A stretch of DNA of 64,000 nt from Istiophorus platypterus (lineage: Eukaryota > Chordata > Actinopteri > Istiophoriformes > Istiophoridae), in contig CM029116.1 in the NCBI GenBank assembly GCA_016859345.1, forward strand, positions 4,600,143 through 4,664,142, given 5' to 3'. Made by a program: the position numbers and the translations under genes. Numbering within the stretch: position 1 is the first letter of the stretch; every line of letters starts with the position of its first letter. A model generated the notes under the pieces. The model was given only the letters and a program-made list of their open reading frames with translations, did not search any database and was not told the origin of the DNA. Positions 1-11,659 of the stretch are shown piece by piece.

Positions 1-1028
1 TTCGGACATTACCCCAGTGCCCCGCTTCAAAAGGAAACGCGTTTGGGTTTCGGTTAATGAGATTGAGCCGTAGAGTGGAGGGAGTTGTCCGGCAGTTAAA
101 ATGGACGACGCAGTCGAAAACCACAGTGGGTTTTGTATATATGTGTGGCGGTGCATGCGTGCGTGCCTGCGCCTGTATTTAATCACATAAATCCTCGGCA
201 GTTATTCTGAGGAGCGCGTTCGGCGGGCGGGCGGTCCATGAATTGTAAAGCAGCGAGTGACAAGTGCATTACATGTTGTTGTGGAGGCAAAGGTCAGGGT
301 GACCTGTCCTCAGCAGTCGTCCAGCGATCATCACCGCATACAAACTAGCATGTACTTGCAAACTATTTTTTTTTCTATTAGTCGAGAAAGTGCTTTGCGT
401 TTTTCAATCAGTTTACAGACATGATGATATGGTAGACTGTGGTCAAAGACAGGGGAGTCTTTAACCACACTTGCAATTTTTTTTACTAATTTTTTACTCA
501 AGACACTCATTAATGTATTCATTTCTTAAAAATTCTACCTGTATCTGTAAATATCTTCCTTACTTTACATACCTCCAGCCTTACATATGTTATCTTATTT
601 CCATACTGAGAATAAGAAGCAGGATGATTTGCAGGGTGTGAAATCTTAGGAGACAGCAGTGAAAGTCAGAGAGGGGTGGTGGTGGGGGGGTCAGTTGGCG
701 GACGATAGAGGTGGAGTCATATCTGAGTGTCTACGCGGTTATAGATGTAGGCCCTGCTCCTTTACTGTTCCTCGCCTCAGCGCTTGCTAGCCGCCCCCCC
801 CCCAGTGCAGCAAAAGCAGCACTAGCACCACATTGCAAAAGCAGCTCATTATCTGCCGACTCTCGCTCGGTGCAGCAGGGACCCTGCTACGCACTGCCCC
901 CCCTCCAGCCTTTGAGGACCTCTGTGCAAGGGAAGGCTGCCTGTCTGATGGTGAAGACGGAGGGGGCTGGAGATGGCATCTCGGCGACCGATGACTCCCG
1001 TTCAGTATCCCCCTCGTCGATAACTCGT
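1..1028. other. Unassigned non-coding stretch
   Basis: No recognisable gene, repeat family or RNA is visible. The open frame at 711-1169 is rich in Ala, Pro and Ser, runs through C- and G-tracts and into a poly-A/poly-G run, and shows no domain. It is better explained by low-complexity sequence than by coding. Confidence 0.5.
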
Positions 1029-1051
1029 GGGGTGGGGGGTGGGGGTGGGGG
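1029..1051 (+). other. Predicted G-quadruplex motif
   Basis: Four G-runs of 4, 6, 5 and 5 are separated by single T residues, the ideal short-loop pattern for an intramolecular G-quadruplex on the plus strand. The motif is seen directly. Folding and any role are inference. Confidence 0.7.
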
Positions 1052-4000
1052 CGCTGCCTGCCTTTCCCGTCTAATGCATTTCCCTAATTATGCCGACGGC
1101 CTCCTCCAAAAAAAAAAAAAAAAAGGGGGGGGTGTCTCTGGCTTAGCAGCTAAACTGTTTGGAGATTAAGATTAACTCCATGACCTCTAAACTGGAAGGA
1201 TGTGTTAACTGGAGGCATTAGACGATAGCTATGAGATAGTTTAGTATATTGATTTTTCACTGTCCAGAGATATCAGACTTTTTATAATCAATAAGTCTTG
1301 AAGAATCATTCCTATGGAGCCCCCCCCCTACCCATTTTTAAGATGAGACACTAAAATCCAATCTGATAGAGGGAAGAGCTGTCGGCGAGAGAAAATGTAT
1401 TATTGTCTCAAGCTGATCTCCAGCCTTGAACTGGATCTCAAAAACAAACATTAGGGAAAAAAAACTGCATCAGAAGTAAATTCACCTTGCTAATGCAGTT
1501 CATAAGTTTTAAATCCCTTTCTGAGGGTCCTGGTTGGCTCTTACCTATTTCTGCATGATATTGTCAAGTGCAGCTGTGGATACTTTCTGTCTCAATGTTT
1601 TCAATAAAACTTTTCAACTTCAACTTCCCACTCCGTCTGTTTTGAAATTGCATTTGCTTAAAGAGCCTGAAAACTTGGGTTTTTATCAAAAGTTTTTTTT
1701 TTTTATTCAATGACATTAAGTATTTATTTTTTAAAAATTCAACAATTATAGTCCATAATTACATCTTTTAATAATTAAGGCTTAAACATAAAAAAAAAAA
1801 AAATCAGCTGCTTCTGCGTCTTTGGGGTTATGTGGGTGTTGTTTGATCAAATTTAATTGAGCAAACAACCCGACATCTGTCATTGCTTTTGTTTTTTTTC
1901 CAAATGTAGTTTGCAGTGTCACATTTTTTTATAATTTATTTTTTTCCATCTGAGCCTGGCCCACTTAAAAAAAACCAACAAGAAAAAGGACGGACACAAA
2001 CAGAATTAAAGCAGAAGCAAAACAAAACCTTTCAGACTAACATTGTGTTTGAGTAATATCATATCGCTCCTGAGTAAGAGGCTGATAAGGAAGAAAAGCC
2101 ATTTTCAAATGTCCCAAAGGCACCGAAGTTATTTTCTTCGGATTGCGCTTTATTTGAAAATTAAGTGAATATAACTTAAAGTATGAAAATTAAAGTCATC
2201 ACTGCTTTATACAGAAATGCCCACAACTGCTATGATTGCATTTCAACTGGTCAGACAAGCCCAGTTCTCAGATATATCAGAAAGATTAAAACTTTTTTTT
2301 TTTTTTTTTTAGATTATTTTCTTTTTATTTATTCATTTTTTAAAATTTGATGTCTCTCCTGTCTTCCAAAACTATTTAGGACTGTTTCCCGAACGTGCCA
2401 CTGTGAGGCAGCAGAGCTCTTCGACCTGTTGGATGATATGCATTGTTTTCCGCGTCATGCAGTTTCGTCCTGGTGGGCATGCAATCAATATAGAAACCAC
2501 AAAAGCCCTTCGGCATGCACGGTGGTGGTGGCATTGGTGTCCGTGCCTGCCGACGGAAGGCATTTTACCAGACGCTTTACGTTGCTAAAGAAAAGACTAA
2601 TCATACACTCTTGAGTTTGGTCTTCAAAGGTGGTTTTTGTTGTTTGGAAGCTGGGGCCAAGAGAATCGCACACAATATGTCACACTGATTTTTTCCATTA
2701 TCCAGCTGAGTGGGATGTCAGTGTGATGACTGACTTGGATCAATAGTGCGCTGGTGGTGAGGACTCGAATTGTTAGATCTAAGGCATGTGCGCCCCTCGC
2801 CAAGAGATGGGAGGTGGTTTTGTTTTTGTCGGGGTAATTGAGAGCGATCGCGCATCTTGTACACGCCGCAGCGAGAGAGAGAGAAGGTGCATGTGAGGTT
2901 ATCACGTCTGCGCCTGCGGCACGTTTTCACCGAAAGATGAAAGCCGCGTCGTGCTACCTGGCGGGCCTCGCCGCGCCATGGCGGGAACGCGGCGTGTGAC
3001 AAAAGCCGCCTTCGCAGTCTGACTGCACGCCGGGACGCCGACAAGTCAGTCAAACAGCCGGGCAGGGGAGGCCGTGCCCTGAGATTGGAAGGGGGCTAGA
3101 ATCGGGAGGGAGGCGAAGGCAAGACGGTGAGAGGGAGCACATGAGGAGTCCTTCTTATTACAGCTGCACAGATGGCACAGCAGATGAGATGGGAGGGATA
3201 GATGGATGGATGAGGAGTGAGAGTAAGACGGGGAAAAGAGAGAAATGACACAAGAGCACATGTTTGACAGCGTACACAAGCGGAGGCCGGAATGGAGAAC
3301 TTCCAAGGGAAACACTTAATATTTATTGTTCTGCCGGCTGGTTGGAAAACTTTCTTCCCACCTCTAATTCGTCAGCAAGAAAAATGGCTGAGGAGCCGCC
3401 CGTGAAATATTAATTCCGTTGTGGAGAGGTGGCATGCGGAAGGTAGAAAGAACAGAGTGGCATATGGTGGGGAGATCCTGAGGGAAGGAACGCCGGGTTC
3501 GCAACTCTGCAGACGGGGGGGGTCGAAGTGGTGAGGACGCGCAACGAGGAACGAAGGGGGGGTGGAATTAAATTATTGGGAGGGAGCATTCAACATAGCT
3601 CATGAGTCTGTATTTGCTGCGGAGCAATATTTGAATAGCTCCGACTTTGTGCTTTGTAAGATATTATTCCGTGCATAGTCAATATTCATTTAGTCTGTCT
3701 GCCAGTGATAAATGCAGAGGTAATAAGAAGAAGATGACATTTCTCACTCGTATTTATAAAAAAAAAAAAAAAAGCTCAGCACGGGGGGGCTCCACGGCTC
3801 CTCTCAAGGTCTAGTACGTTTCTAAAGATCGACGTCGCTCTAGTTTATTTTGTTAAAGATTTCAACATTCAAATCCGGATTAGGCTCGGATGAGAATTGC
3901 ATTCCAGACAGGTAGCGCTGGCTCTGTGGGCACTGGATACACAGAGGTGTGTGACTGTGTTTCTGACATTAGTGGCGGAGACGTAAACAGGTACTCTTCA

Positions 4001-4091
4001 GTGTTGGGACGCCATCGAGAATTAATTATCTCATCCCACTGGATGGGATTTACACACTGCTGGTGAAAAGACTGAGCATATGGCTTCTGAA
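1052..4091. other. Unassigned AT-rich stretch with homopolymer tracts
   Basis: This stretch holds many A- and T-tracts (for example near 1113, 1788, 2295 and 3760) and C/G runs. An AATAAA hexamer near 1603 lies in a short T-rich context, but no coding exon precedes it. The open frames here (for example minus 2718-3053) are short, shared between several frames and lack domains. I see no gene. Confidence 0.45.
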
Positions 4092-4110
4092 GGGGGGGGG
4101 GGGGGGGGGG
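4092..4110 (+). repeat. Poly-G homopolymer, 19 G
   Basis: An uninterrupted run of about 19 G is followed by TACCG. Such runs are unstable, capable of forming G-quadruplexes and often mis-sized by sequencing. Confidence 0.85.
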
Positions 4111-4984
4111 TACCGACTGTTGGATTCCCAGGGTACTATATTCCCTCAATGCTACGTTTTCTCTTTTTAGAGAGCAGCCCCATGTTCCCTCAACATACAG
4201 TGCAAAGGGTTATAATGTATGAATTTATAGTAAATGAGATACTGCAAATAATGTTTAAACTTTATGTAGAAAATTCTCCCAAACACACTTGAAAAACTGT
4301 CAAAAACAAAAAAACCTGAGAGATCTTAAGTACGTTGCTGATAAGTAGTGTTACGTAATAGCCGTTTTGATATTCATTAAAAGTGTGTGAGAATCTTTGT
4401 TAGCGGCGTGTGCATGTACCGTACGAGTAGTATTATATATACCGGGGGGGGGGTGTGAACTGAAACGTTTCGGGCAAAAAACATTTTTACCTCATTCTTA
4501 CCAGAATAGAACAAAATGTCGTTGCACAATCTTAAAATCCCATTACACCTGAATGATTAAAGATACCGTTCTCCCCTCCAGCTAGTGCCTGTTAACTGTT
4601 AATTATTAAAGACGATGAAATGATTATTAAAGCCCTTGCTAATAGAATTGACACCATTATGCCGTTCGTGATACATGAGGACCGGTTGCAGCGCTGGCGG
4701 GCGACGCACCCCGTCTGACGCAGGAAACAATTTACTGATCGGACGCAGAAAAGGCATTTTACCCTCAGATCTGTTCGCCACAATTTAAACGTTGGGAATC
4801 ATTGATGGTTTTCTGCTGGTGCTCACCAGTCAACACAGTGATGGGGCTAAGTGGCTAATCAGCAGCTGTACACAGGGAGATAAGATGAACTGATCACATA
4901 ATTGTAGCACAGACGATTGATATACATCACAAAATACACTGATGAGCCGCAACATGAAACCCGCTTTAATGTTCCATTTATTCT
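4111..4984. other. Unassigned non-coding stretch
   Basis: AT-rich sequence with a short G run near 4444. Two overlapping open frames on the minus strand near 4592-4783 read the same DNA in two frames and show no domain. Nothing assignable is seen. Confidence 0.45.
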
Positions 4985-5064
4985 CACACCCATTGACACA
5001 CACACACGTGTATATGTATATATGTATATATAATGTTTATATGTATATAATATTTGTGTGTATA

Positions 5065-5106
<42 letters not shown>
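4985..5106. repeat. Compound TATATG / GT microsatellite
   Basis: Purine-pyrimidine alternating sequence: a CACA stretch, then TATATGTA-type repeats, then a GT run at about 5070-5105. It abuts the truncated end of the Tc1 remnant. An 11-bp direct repeat (ACTAGTATAGT at 5108-5118 and 5124-5134) sits at the junction. Confidence 0.85.
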
Positions 5107-5108
<2 letters not shown>

Positions 5109-5139
5109 CTAGTATAGTATCGGACTAGTATAGTCCTAT

Positions 5140-6282
5140 CCACTTCAGAATTGAGGTCAAACAGTTTAATCTTGGTTTCATCAGACCTGAGAATCTTGTT
5201 TCTCACAGCCTCTGAGACCTTTAGATGCTTTTTGTAAACTCCAAGCAGCTTTCATGTGTCTTTCACTGAGGAAAAGCTTCCGTCTCGCCACTCTGACATA
5301 AAGCCCAGATTTTTTTTTGGGGGGGGGCATTCTGCAGTGATAGTTGTACTTCTGAAAGTTTCTCCCACTCAAGGACAATCAGAGTTGTCCGTGAGCCACT
5401 ACTCTGTTGTCTCGACTGTGTGCTTGGGGTCATTGTCCTCTGTCTTCTGGTCCTGATTGTTCTGGACCAGGTTTTTTTTATTAAAGTTATCTCTGTGCTT
5501 TACCCAGTTCAGCTTTCCCTTTAACTCTGAACAGTCTCCCTGCCCCTGCCACTGAAAAACACCCCCACATCTTGATGCTGCCATCACCATGCTTTGCAAT
5601 TGAGTTGGTAAGCATGTCCTTCTGGAAGTTTCCCCCATCTCCCCACAGGATCTCTGGAGCTCAGCCAGAGTGACCATCGGATCCTTGGACACCTCTCTCC
5701 AAGGCCCTTCTCCCCGAGGGGCCAGCTCTAGGAAGAGTCCTGGCTGTTCCAAACATCTTCCACTGATGAATTATGGAGGCCACTGTGCTCTGGGGAACCT
5801 TCAATTCAATGCCCCAGAATTTTTTTGTAGCCTTCCTCAGATCTGGGCCTCGACACAATACTGTCTCTAAGCTCTGCAGGCAGTTCCTTTGACATCATGG
5901 CTTCATTTTAGCTTTGATAAGCATCATCAGCTGTGCGACTTTATATAGACACGGGTATGTGCCTTTTTGAAATTCTGTCCAATCAATTGAATTTGCCACA
6001 GGTGGACTCCAAACCAAAGTGTAGAAACATCTCAAAGATGATCACGAGAAATGGGAGGCACACGAGCTACATTTCAAGTGTCCTAGCAAAGGTGCTGAAT
6101 GCTTATGTCAATGTGATGTTTTAGTCCCCTTTTTAATAAATCCACAAATAATTTAATGGGGCATTGAGTGTAGAATGACAAGCGAAAAAATGACTTTAAA
6201 CAATAGGAGGGCTGTTAGATAAAAAAAAAAAAAAAAAAAAGTTAAAAAATTGAAGTGGTCCGAAAACTTTCAAGATGCACTG
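5140..6282 (-). mobile_element. Tc1/mariner-type DNA transposon remnant, rearranged and truncated
   Basis: On the minus strand the element starts at 6282 with a terminal sequence like those of fish Tc1 elements (CAGTGCATCTTGAAAG) next to a TA target. A leader follows, including the familiar CACACCTG/TATATAA-like region, then a decayed transposase frame. The other end is lost: similarity stops near 5140, just after a SDETK-like block, and runs into a microsatellite, so the 3' inverted repeat is missing. Internal blocks are out of canonical order (see the pseudogene entry). An A-tract of about 20 at 6222-6240 interrupts the region next to the terminal repeat. The copy is clearly inactive. Family membership is from recognition of the protein blocks. 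The exact subfamily was not determined. Confidence 0.9.
5142..5898 (-). pseudogene. Broken Tc1-like transposase with permuted blocks
   Basis: Tc1 transposases bind the terminal repeats with two N-terminal helix-turn-helix domains and cut DNA with a DDE/D domain. The reading starts at an ATG at 5898 (MMSKELPAELRDSIVSRP), a good match to the family N-terminus, and soon meets a stop and frameshifts. A helix-turn-helix block follows (VPQSTVASIIHQWK, ending near 5770). The order then breaks. The late catalytic blocks (SIKMWGCFS-like and NDPKHT) lie at about 5612-5365. The block that should precede them (RVARRKLFLSERHMKA, then RNKILRSDETKIKLF) comes after, at about 5305-5150. A similar 20-bp stretch (gggRGAAACTTYCAGAAG) flanks the displaced block at 5616-5634 and 5346-5364. 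The C-terminal part past SDETK is otherwise absent. Non-functional. Confidence 0.85.
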
Positions 6283-6304
6283 TATATGTGTGTGTATACG
6301 CTCT

Positions 6305-6345
6305 CTGATCAGTGTTCATCTTTATGCAGATGATGTGCAACTTTA
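6305..6345 (+). mobile_element. LINE reverse-transcriptase scrap (YADD motif)
   Basis: The plus strand reads SVHLYADDVQLY without interruption, followed at once by a stop. YADD is the catalytic motif of non-LTR reverse transcriptases, and the flanking residues fit fish LINE elements. No further blocks are clear downstream, so this is a very short or heavily decayed remnant lying directly beside the Tc1 end. Chance cannot be fully excluded with 12 residues. Confidence 0.55.
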
Positions 6346-7001
6346 TTAACGACGCTCAAAAAAGTCACTCCAAGAAAGTAATCTGACACCTTCTCCAAGG
6401 TCTCGGTCTACTTTTTTAACAAATATAAATCAACAGACCCATCACGAATTATAACACTAAAGTTTAAACTTAAACCTTCCTTCAATCTGACAACACTATT
6501 TGATACTTAAATTTCTACATTTCTTGCAGGCTCTCAGACTCCGACTGTTACTATTTTGACTGATTTCTCAAAACAATTGAAAATGACGGGAAGCCTAGAT
6601 AATCACGCTACCTCTATTTGCTCCATAAAAAAGTTAATATTACTGGAAGAATTAAAAAACAAAACTAAGAACCAAAGTGACTTAACAAAAACTAAAAAGC
6701 AAACATGGTGGGAATAAAAAATGGTGGCCATCTATGTTTACAAGGTCACCTCAAGGTACAAAATAAGACCAAAGTAGCAATAAACATTTTCCTGTGAATG
6801 TACCCGAGCCATGCATGTTGGGGGAATAATCATTTTAAAACATGTTTATAGTGAATGATCAAAAACACAAGTATATAGCATGTTTTACAGAATATTCCAG
6901 TATTAACATTCTGTTGGGCTAGTCTGTTGTGGAAACAAAGAAGCTTGGGAACACACTGATGACCCTGTGATGACCGAACACACTCCTCCTAGTGTTGATC
7001 T
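6346..7001. other. Unassigned AT-rich stretch
   Basis: May include more decayed LINE sequence downstream of the YADD motif, but no conserved block can be read. If the candidate exon at 7002-7109 is real, its 3' untranslated region would lie here on the minus strand. I see no AATAAA on that strand close by. Confidence 0.4.
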
Positions 7002-7109
7002 TCAGTTGAAAGGCTGGACAGGCCTGGAGCAGGAATCCCTGACAGGCATGTTGAACAGCGCCTGGAGCCGCTGGAGGTGAGTCACGTAACTATAGCCCAG
7101 AGTGGACAC
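7002..7109 (-). CDS. Candidate terminal coding exon, unidentified protein
   Basis: On the minus strand a strong splice-acceptor pattern (a long T-rich tract ending ...CTCTGCCGTTTCCAG, about 7160-7110) is followed by 35 sense codons and a TGA. The peptide begins VSTLGYSYVTHLQRLQALF and looks protein-like in composition. The exon is read in phase 0 from the acceptor. I do not recognise the protein, no partner exon upstream on the minus strand could be identified, and there is no clear polyadenylation signal downstream. T-rich acceptors arise often by chance in this window, so this is a hypothesis. The same DNA read on the plus strand also stays open and ends at a GTGAGT, but lacks a good acceptor. 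Confidence 0.28.
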   Translation of the reverse strand: MSTLGYSYVTHLQRLQALFNMPVRDSCSRPVQPFN

Positions 7110-10100
7110 CTGGAAACGGCAGAGAAGGAACAATTTAAAAAAAGTAAAATAAATAAATCCTCGTGAGAAGAGACTTCACGAAACCTAAGTGGTCGAGAGT
7201 GAATAACAGGAACACTAAGACCCGAGAACCGAGTGGACTGCACATGATTTATACGTATAAACGTAAAAGAGGCCTGACATAAAGTGGAAAATAAATCGAT
7301 GAGCATCATAAGACAAGTGACTTCGGTTCCAGGTCCAATCCAATCAATGACCTAGTTCTTGTCTACTTTGTTTGTGAAAAAAAATTGTGTTTCTGTGTTC
7401 AAGTGCAGGCTGCGTCATCCCGTAATCAACGCGAACATACACACACACACACCTCTTGGCAAAGGTGTGTTTGATGAGCAAGCTAATTTATTCTCTCCCC
7501 AGAAAGAGAGGATGTGCTGAGGTGATTTCTGTCACTCCTCTTTGTGTCGTGTCCCTCATCAGGTATGCGCAACATCTGAATATTTACGAAGGTCGGGTCA
7601 AGACCACCTTTGTCTGCTCGAGACCTGTTGTGTCCCAGTGGAATAGAATAATGAAGAAACCAATTTCCTCTTTTGTCAAAGCTTATGTTGAACCATGTAA
7701 TCAGTAAATCCTGCCAAAACATCCTTCAGAGGGAAAGAAAGGAGGATTTCATTTTAAGGAAATATTGGAACTTCACAGCTTTTTATTGCCTATGATTGCC
7801 ATCTATTCTAAATGAAAATTTGCTGTATCTTCTTACATATTATAACCCAGCATGCTATTCAGTGCTGCACCTTTGTGATTTTGCATCGGCCACAAGGAAA
7901 TAGCGCTTCCTTTCATCCGCTTTAATATCTGATATCAGCACTCAGATAAAAGAAGCAAAAAAAGGGGGGGGGGCATTTTCTTATCAGATGTCACCTTTAC
8001 TCTTCACCTCTGGAAGACAGTGAAAAGGGGCCGCATAGAAAATGAATTTTAATGATGACGAAGGGATGTGTATTAGTGTTGCTGGGCAGGAGTTGCCCTC
8101 CTGGTGGGGGCCTGAGAATCAGGTAACCCCCCCCCAAGGTGCTGCGCCACCAGATGCATTCAGGATGTGATGATTAATATATTCCCTGATTGTTGGATCT
8201 GCCTTTTTTTAAAAAAACGATGGTGCTGAGAAGATGGCCTTGCGCTGTTTGAAAGGCAATCCGTGGGGGGTGGGGGGGTGTAGCTCTGATATTCCAGCTG
8301 GGGTGTAGCTGCAGGGCCTCATGGTGGTTCTCTGCTTAGCAGTGGGAAGTCTCAGTTGAGTCACGCCCATGTAGCTCGGCAAGGGGGGGTGGCAGGCAAC
8401 GAGCAGTCGTGTGCTCTCCGGGTCTTGTTGTCGCTGTTTACCAACGATGGCGAGAGGGGAAGAGCCCGATCACACACTGTACTAATTTACTCAGTGTCAG
8501 GACGTCTCTTTCCTGCTCAGTGCGTTGCTGCTGTTTAAATAGATCTTAAAAAGTAACATTTGCAAAAACATGAGTAATCAGTAAGGGGGGAGGCTGACAG
8601 CCAGATTTGAGTAGACATGAAAGAGGAGGAAATAGACCCTGAAAATTTAATCCCACTGGTGAATCTGGGGTTGCATATAAAAGCTAGATAGTTAATATAA
8701 TAAATATTTTTTCAATAATCCCATAGAATGCATAATGTAGACAAACCCAACCAGGGAAAACTACCAATCCAGAGTGAGATTTTCTCTCATTATATGAAGA
8801 TGAAAGAGATTTCATAGTCTCTTTTCTTGTAATAGTTACATCATATTGGTCCCAGTTCATCCCTTTGTCTCTTCTGAAGCATCAAGTTACATTTCCCTTA
8901 TGTTAGAATAGACGAGGTATGTTTGCACATTGGGGGGGGAAAGAAAGAAAGAAAAAGAAATGTTAAAATGTGTCCATGCCTTGAGTCAGATCATTGAGCT
9001 CTATTTTAGTCCACTGAAGGATTTTCAGAATCTGGTGTTACTTAACAAGTTAGACAGCTTCTCGAGGCCTTTTAAATCTCTGTCTCGGAGGAAAATGACT
9101 GGTTGCGGTTTTTGGACCTGCTCACAGCTGCTTAGCTACAACATGAGTCATAGGGAGAGACACAGCTCTCTGAGACGGCACCCGAGCAAGTGCGAAGTGA
9201 AATGAATGCAAATTAGGAACGTATATTAGAAATAAACAATGTCTGGCAAAAGCGAAGGTGGTTTTTCATCGTTTTTTGTTTTTTTATGTTATATTAAGGC
9301 AACCTGTTTAATGGATGCTGGGCAGTTATCTCTTGTGTCTCGGTTGTGTTCGGCTTTTAGTCTCTGAGACAGATTGCTGTTTGTTTGCGTTGGCCTGAGG
9401 TTGAAAAGGTGCGTCCGTGCTGCCAGGCCACATTACGCAGTCAACATTGAAACGACCTATGCTTGTTGGTATGCTAGTTTGGAAAGTTTAAACGAGATGC
9501 AATCAGTATTTATTTACTTTTTAATCATAGAAATGGATTACATGAGTGTCTAAAGTGAAAAGGGTCCTCGTATTGATGAACCTACCGAGCATCATAAGCT
9601 GACCCTGCAGTTCCTCTCAACTTTATAGTGTCTTCCAGCTAATTGTTTTGGTTTTACATCCTGCAGTTTTACCATTTTGGTTCAGTCTCATTCCACCCCT
9701 AGTGTATTGTTTTTGCTGTAGCAAACAGATGTTTTCAGTGGAAAAAGCCCCCCCACACACACACTTAACACAACCTGCTCAGCACCAAAGAGCAGGGCAG
9801 GCAAAGTTGGGTAAATAGCTGTTGAACATAGTGAAGCATTTAGCGCCTAGATGGCCAGAGAGCTTTTCTCAGGAGTTAGAGTTCGAAAAACTGCTAAAAT
9901 CAGAGTGAATATTGGATTTGCACTCGTCGAGTGGACAGAAACCGAATTACAGATGAATGGTAATTGTTGCTCTCTGTCTGTGAGATGTGTGAGTCGCCAA
10001 CTGCATGCTAACAAGTTTGCTACAACTGCATTTAAAAAAAAAATAATGTGTGAGTGTGTTATTCAGTTTGTTTCCACTGCCCCATGGTGGAAAAAATTCA

Positions 10101-10320
10101 AGTATTATAGGTTGAAATCTAAGTCTCATAGTTTATGAATGTAGAGCTGGATATTCAAATATGGACATTGAACTCTAAAGGGGCAAACAACCACAAATTT
10201 GAGACCAAACATGACCAACCTGTGACCTCAGAGAAGCATAGGGTTCGCTTGCTGAACGTAACGTGTTTGTAAAGGTGATTCATTCGCTCAATATTTAGTG
10301 CTTGTTGTTTAAGCTACATT
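7110..10320. other. Unassigned non-coding stretch
   Basis: If the candidate exon is genuine, this would be its upstream intron. It contains short CA runs (7440, 9755), G/C homopolymers (7967, 8125, 8262) and AT-rich unique sequence. The open frames here (for example plus 7456-7707, 8930-9205 and 9851-10138) are short, domainless and overlapped on the opposite strand. Nothing assignable is seen. Confidence 0.45.
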
Positions 10321-10659
10321 TTGGAAATGGCTACCGAGATTGACGCGTTCCCTGAAAGCATTCAGACTCATACCTGTGCGTCCATGGAGTTGGGGGAGGC
10401 TGCTGCTCACCCGTGCGGTTCAAGGTTGAACACTGGCGATTGCGATTATGCTTGTTTTGGTTCTGTGTTTTGGTTTTTTTTTTCCTGTTTGTTTTTTTCC
10501 AGGGGGAGATAGTGGCGGCTCTTTTGAGCCGACACGTCCCTGCGCCTCGCCCGCCACGGCCTCGCTGCATTGTGAAAGAGGCCTTGGATGTGATGACTGA
10601 GTTTATCACTATTAATGAGAGACTCTGCGGTAGCACACTCCATTACGCATCGGCCTGAT

Positions 10660-11428
10660 GATAAATTACATCGCCTCCCATGACTCCCCGACCCCGACGG
10701 ATGTTTAATTAATCAGCGGGCTGGACATGGCCGCCATTAGTCGAAGTAACGGTGGCCAGGGCAGCCCTGGACACACTCTCACTCCCCCACGTTATTATTT
10801 GGCCATCTTTCCAGCTCTCTCACCTTGGCAGCCAGGTGTGAATATATAGAATTAGAGCTGAGAGCGAGACGGAGGGAGGAGAGACATGTCCGCGACCCCA
10901 TGGGGGCTGTTACCGACACTAACTGCTATTTGAATTTGTAACAACCTCAGCTCCTAATCAGGTCTGAATATGAATAATGAGGCTCAAAGATAAGCAGGGT
11001 GGGGGGTCGGCGCTGCACAGGTAGAGATGTGCTTCCCAAAGTGGAATCTAGGGACCACCCCCACCCCCCGGGGGGAGGGATCCTGCAGGGGAGCGAGACG
11101 AGAGGTCCAGGAGGTTTCTGGTAAATCAGAAGAGTTTAATTCAAATGCAATTCAATTCACTGGAAATGATCACAATTAGAGCAGCGAAGGCGTATTATAA
11201 CGAGGCGGCGTTCTCACTGCTGTCGTTTAATTCAGCACTGAATCAACAGCAATAATCTCCTGGTTACGTGAGGTTCTGGGACAAAAATTGAGCAGGAATA
11301 TGTTTTAATTTGGGGTCTGCGACATGAAATATTTTGAATTTTTAGATGCCAAAAGTTGTTTTTTTTTAATTTTGTTTTCTTTTTTTGCTTCAGACAACTA
11401 CTGAACACAGCAAATTAACCCTCTATCT
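10660..11428. other. Unassigned, partly unique sequence
   Basis: Contains a G+C-moderate stretch (10660-11000) with homeodomain-like ATTA cores and a CCCC/GGGG inverted tract near 11055-11080 (CCACCCCC followed by GGGGGGAGG) that could form a small hairpin. No coding or repeat signature. Confidence 0.4.
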
Positions 11429-11659
11429 CATACTGCAACTGAATATTTTCCTTATTGATAAATATGTTGATTGATATTGTGTCAGTCTTTGAAATGTCAG
11501 AAAAAAATCCATCGCGAATTGCTTGTTTTTTTCAATTGAGGGTCCAAAACCCAAAGATATTTAATCTTCATTCATAAAAAAACGAAAAGAAACCATTTAT
11601 GACATAATTATTTTTCCAATTTGAATCACTGGTCAGTTAATCAACTAATCATTTCAGCA
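11429..11659 (+). mobile_element. Old copy of a teleost MITE-like repeat (copy 1)
   Basis: Shares layout with the better preserved copies at 47492 and 56316: a 5' end like ..CTGCAACTGA..ATT, a GAAATGTCAGAAAA-type core, a CCAAAACCCAAAGATATTTAAT block and a 3' end ACTAATCATTTCAG. I recognise this as a widespread short non-autonomous DNA element of percomorph fish, probably hAT-like from the ends. The family name was not determined. Strongly decayed. Confidence 0.55.
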
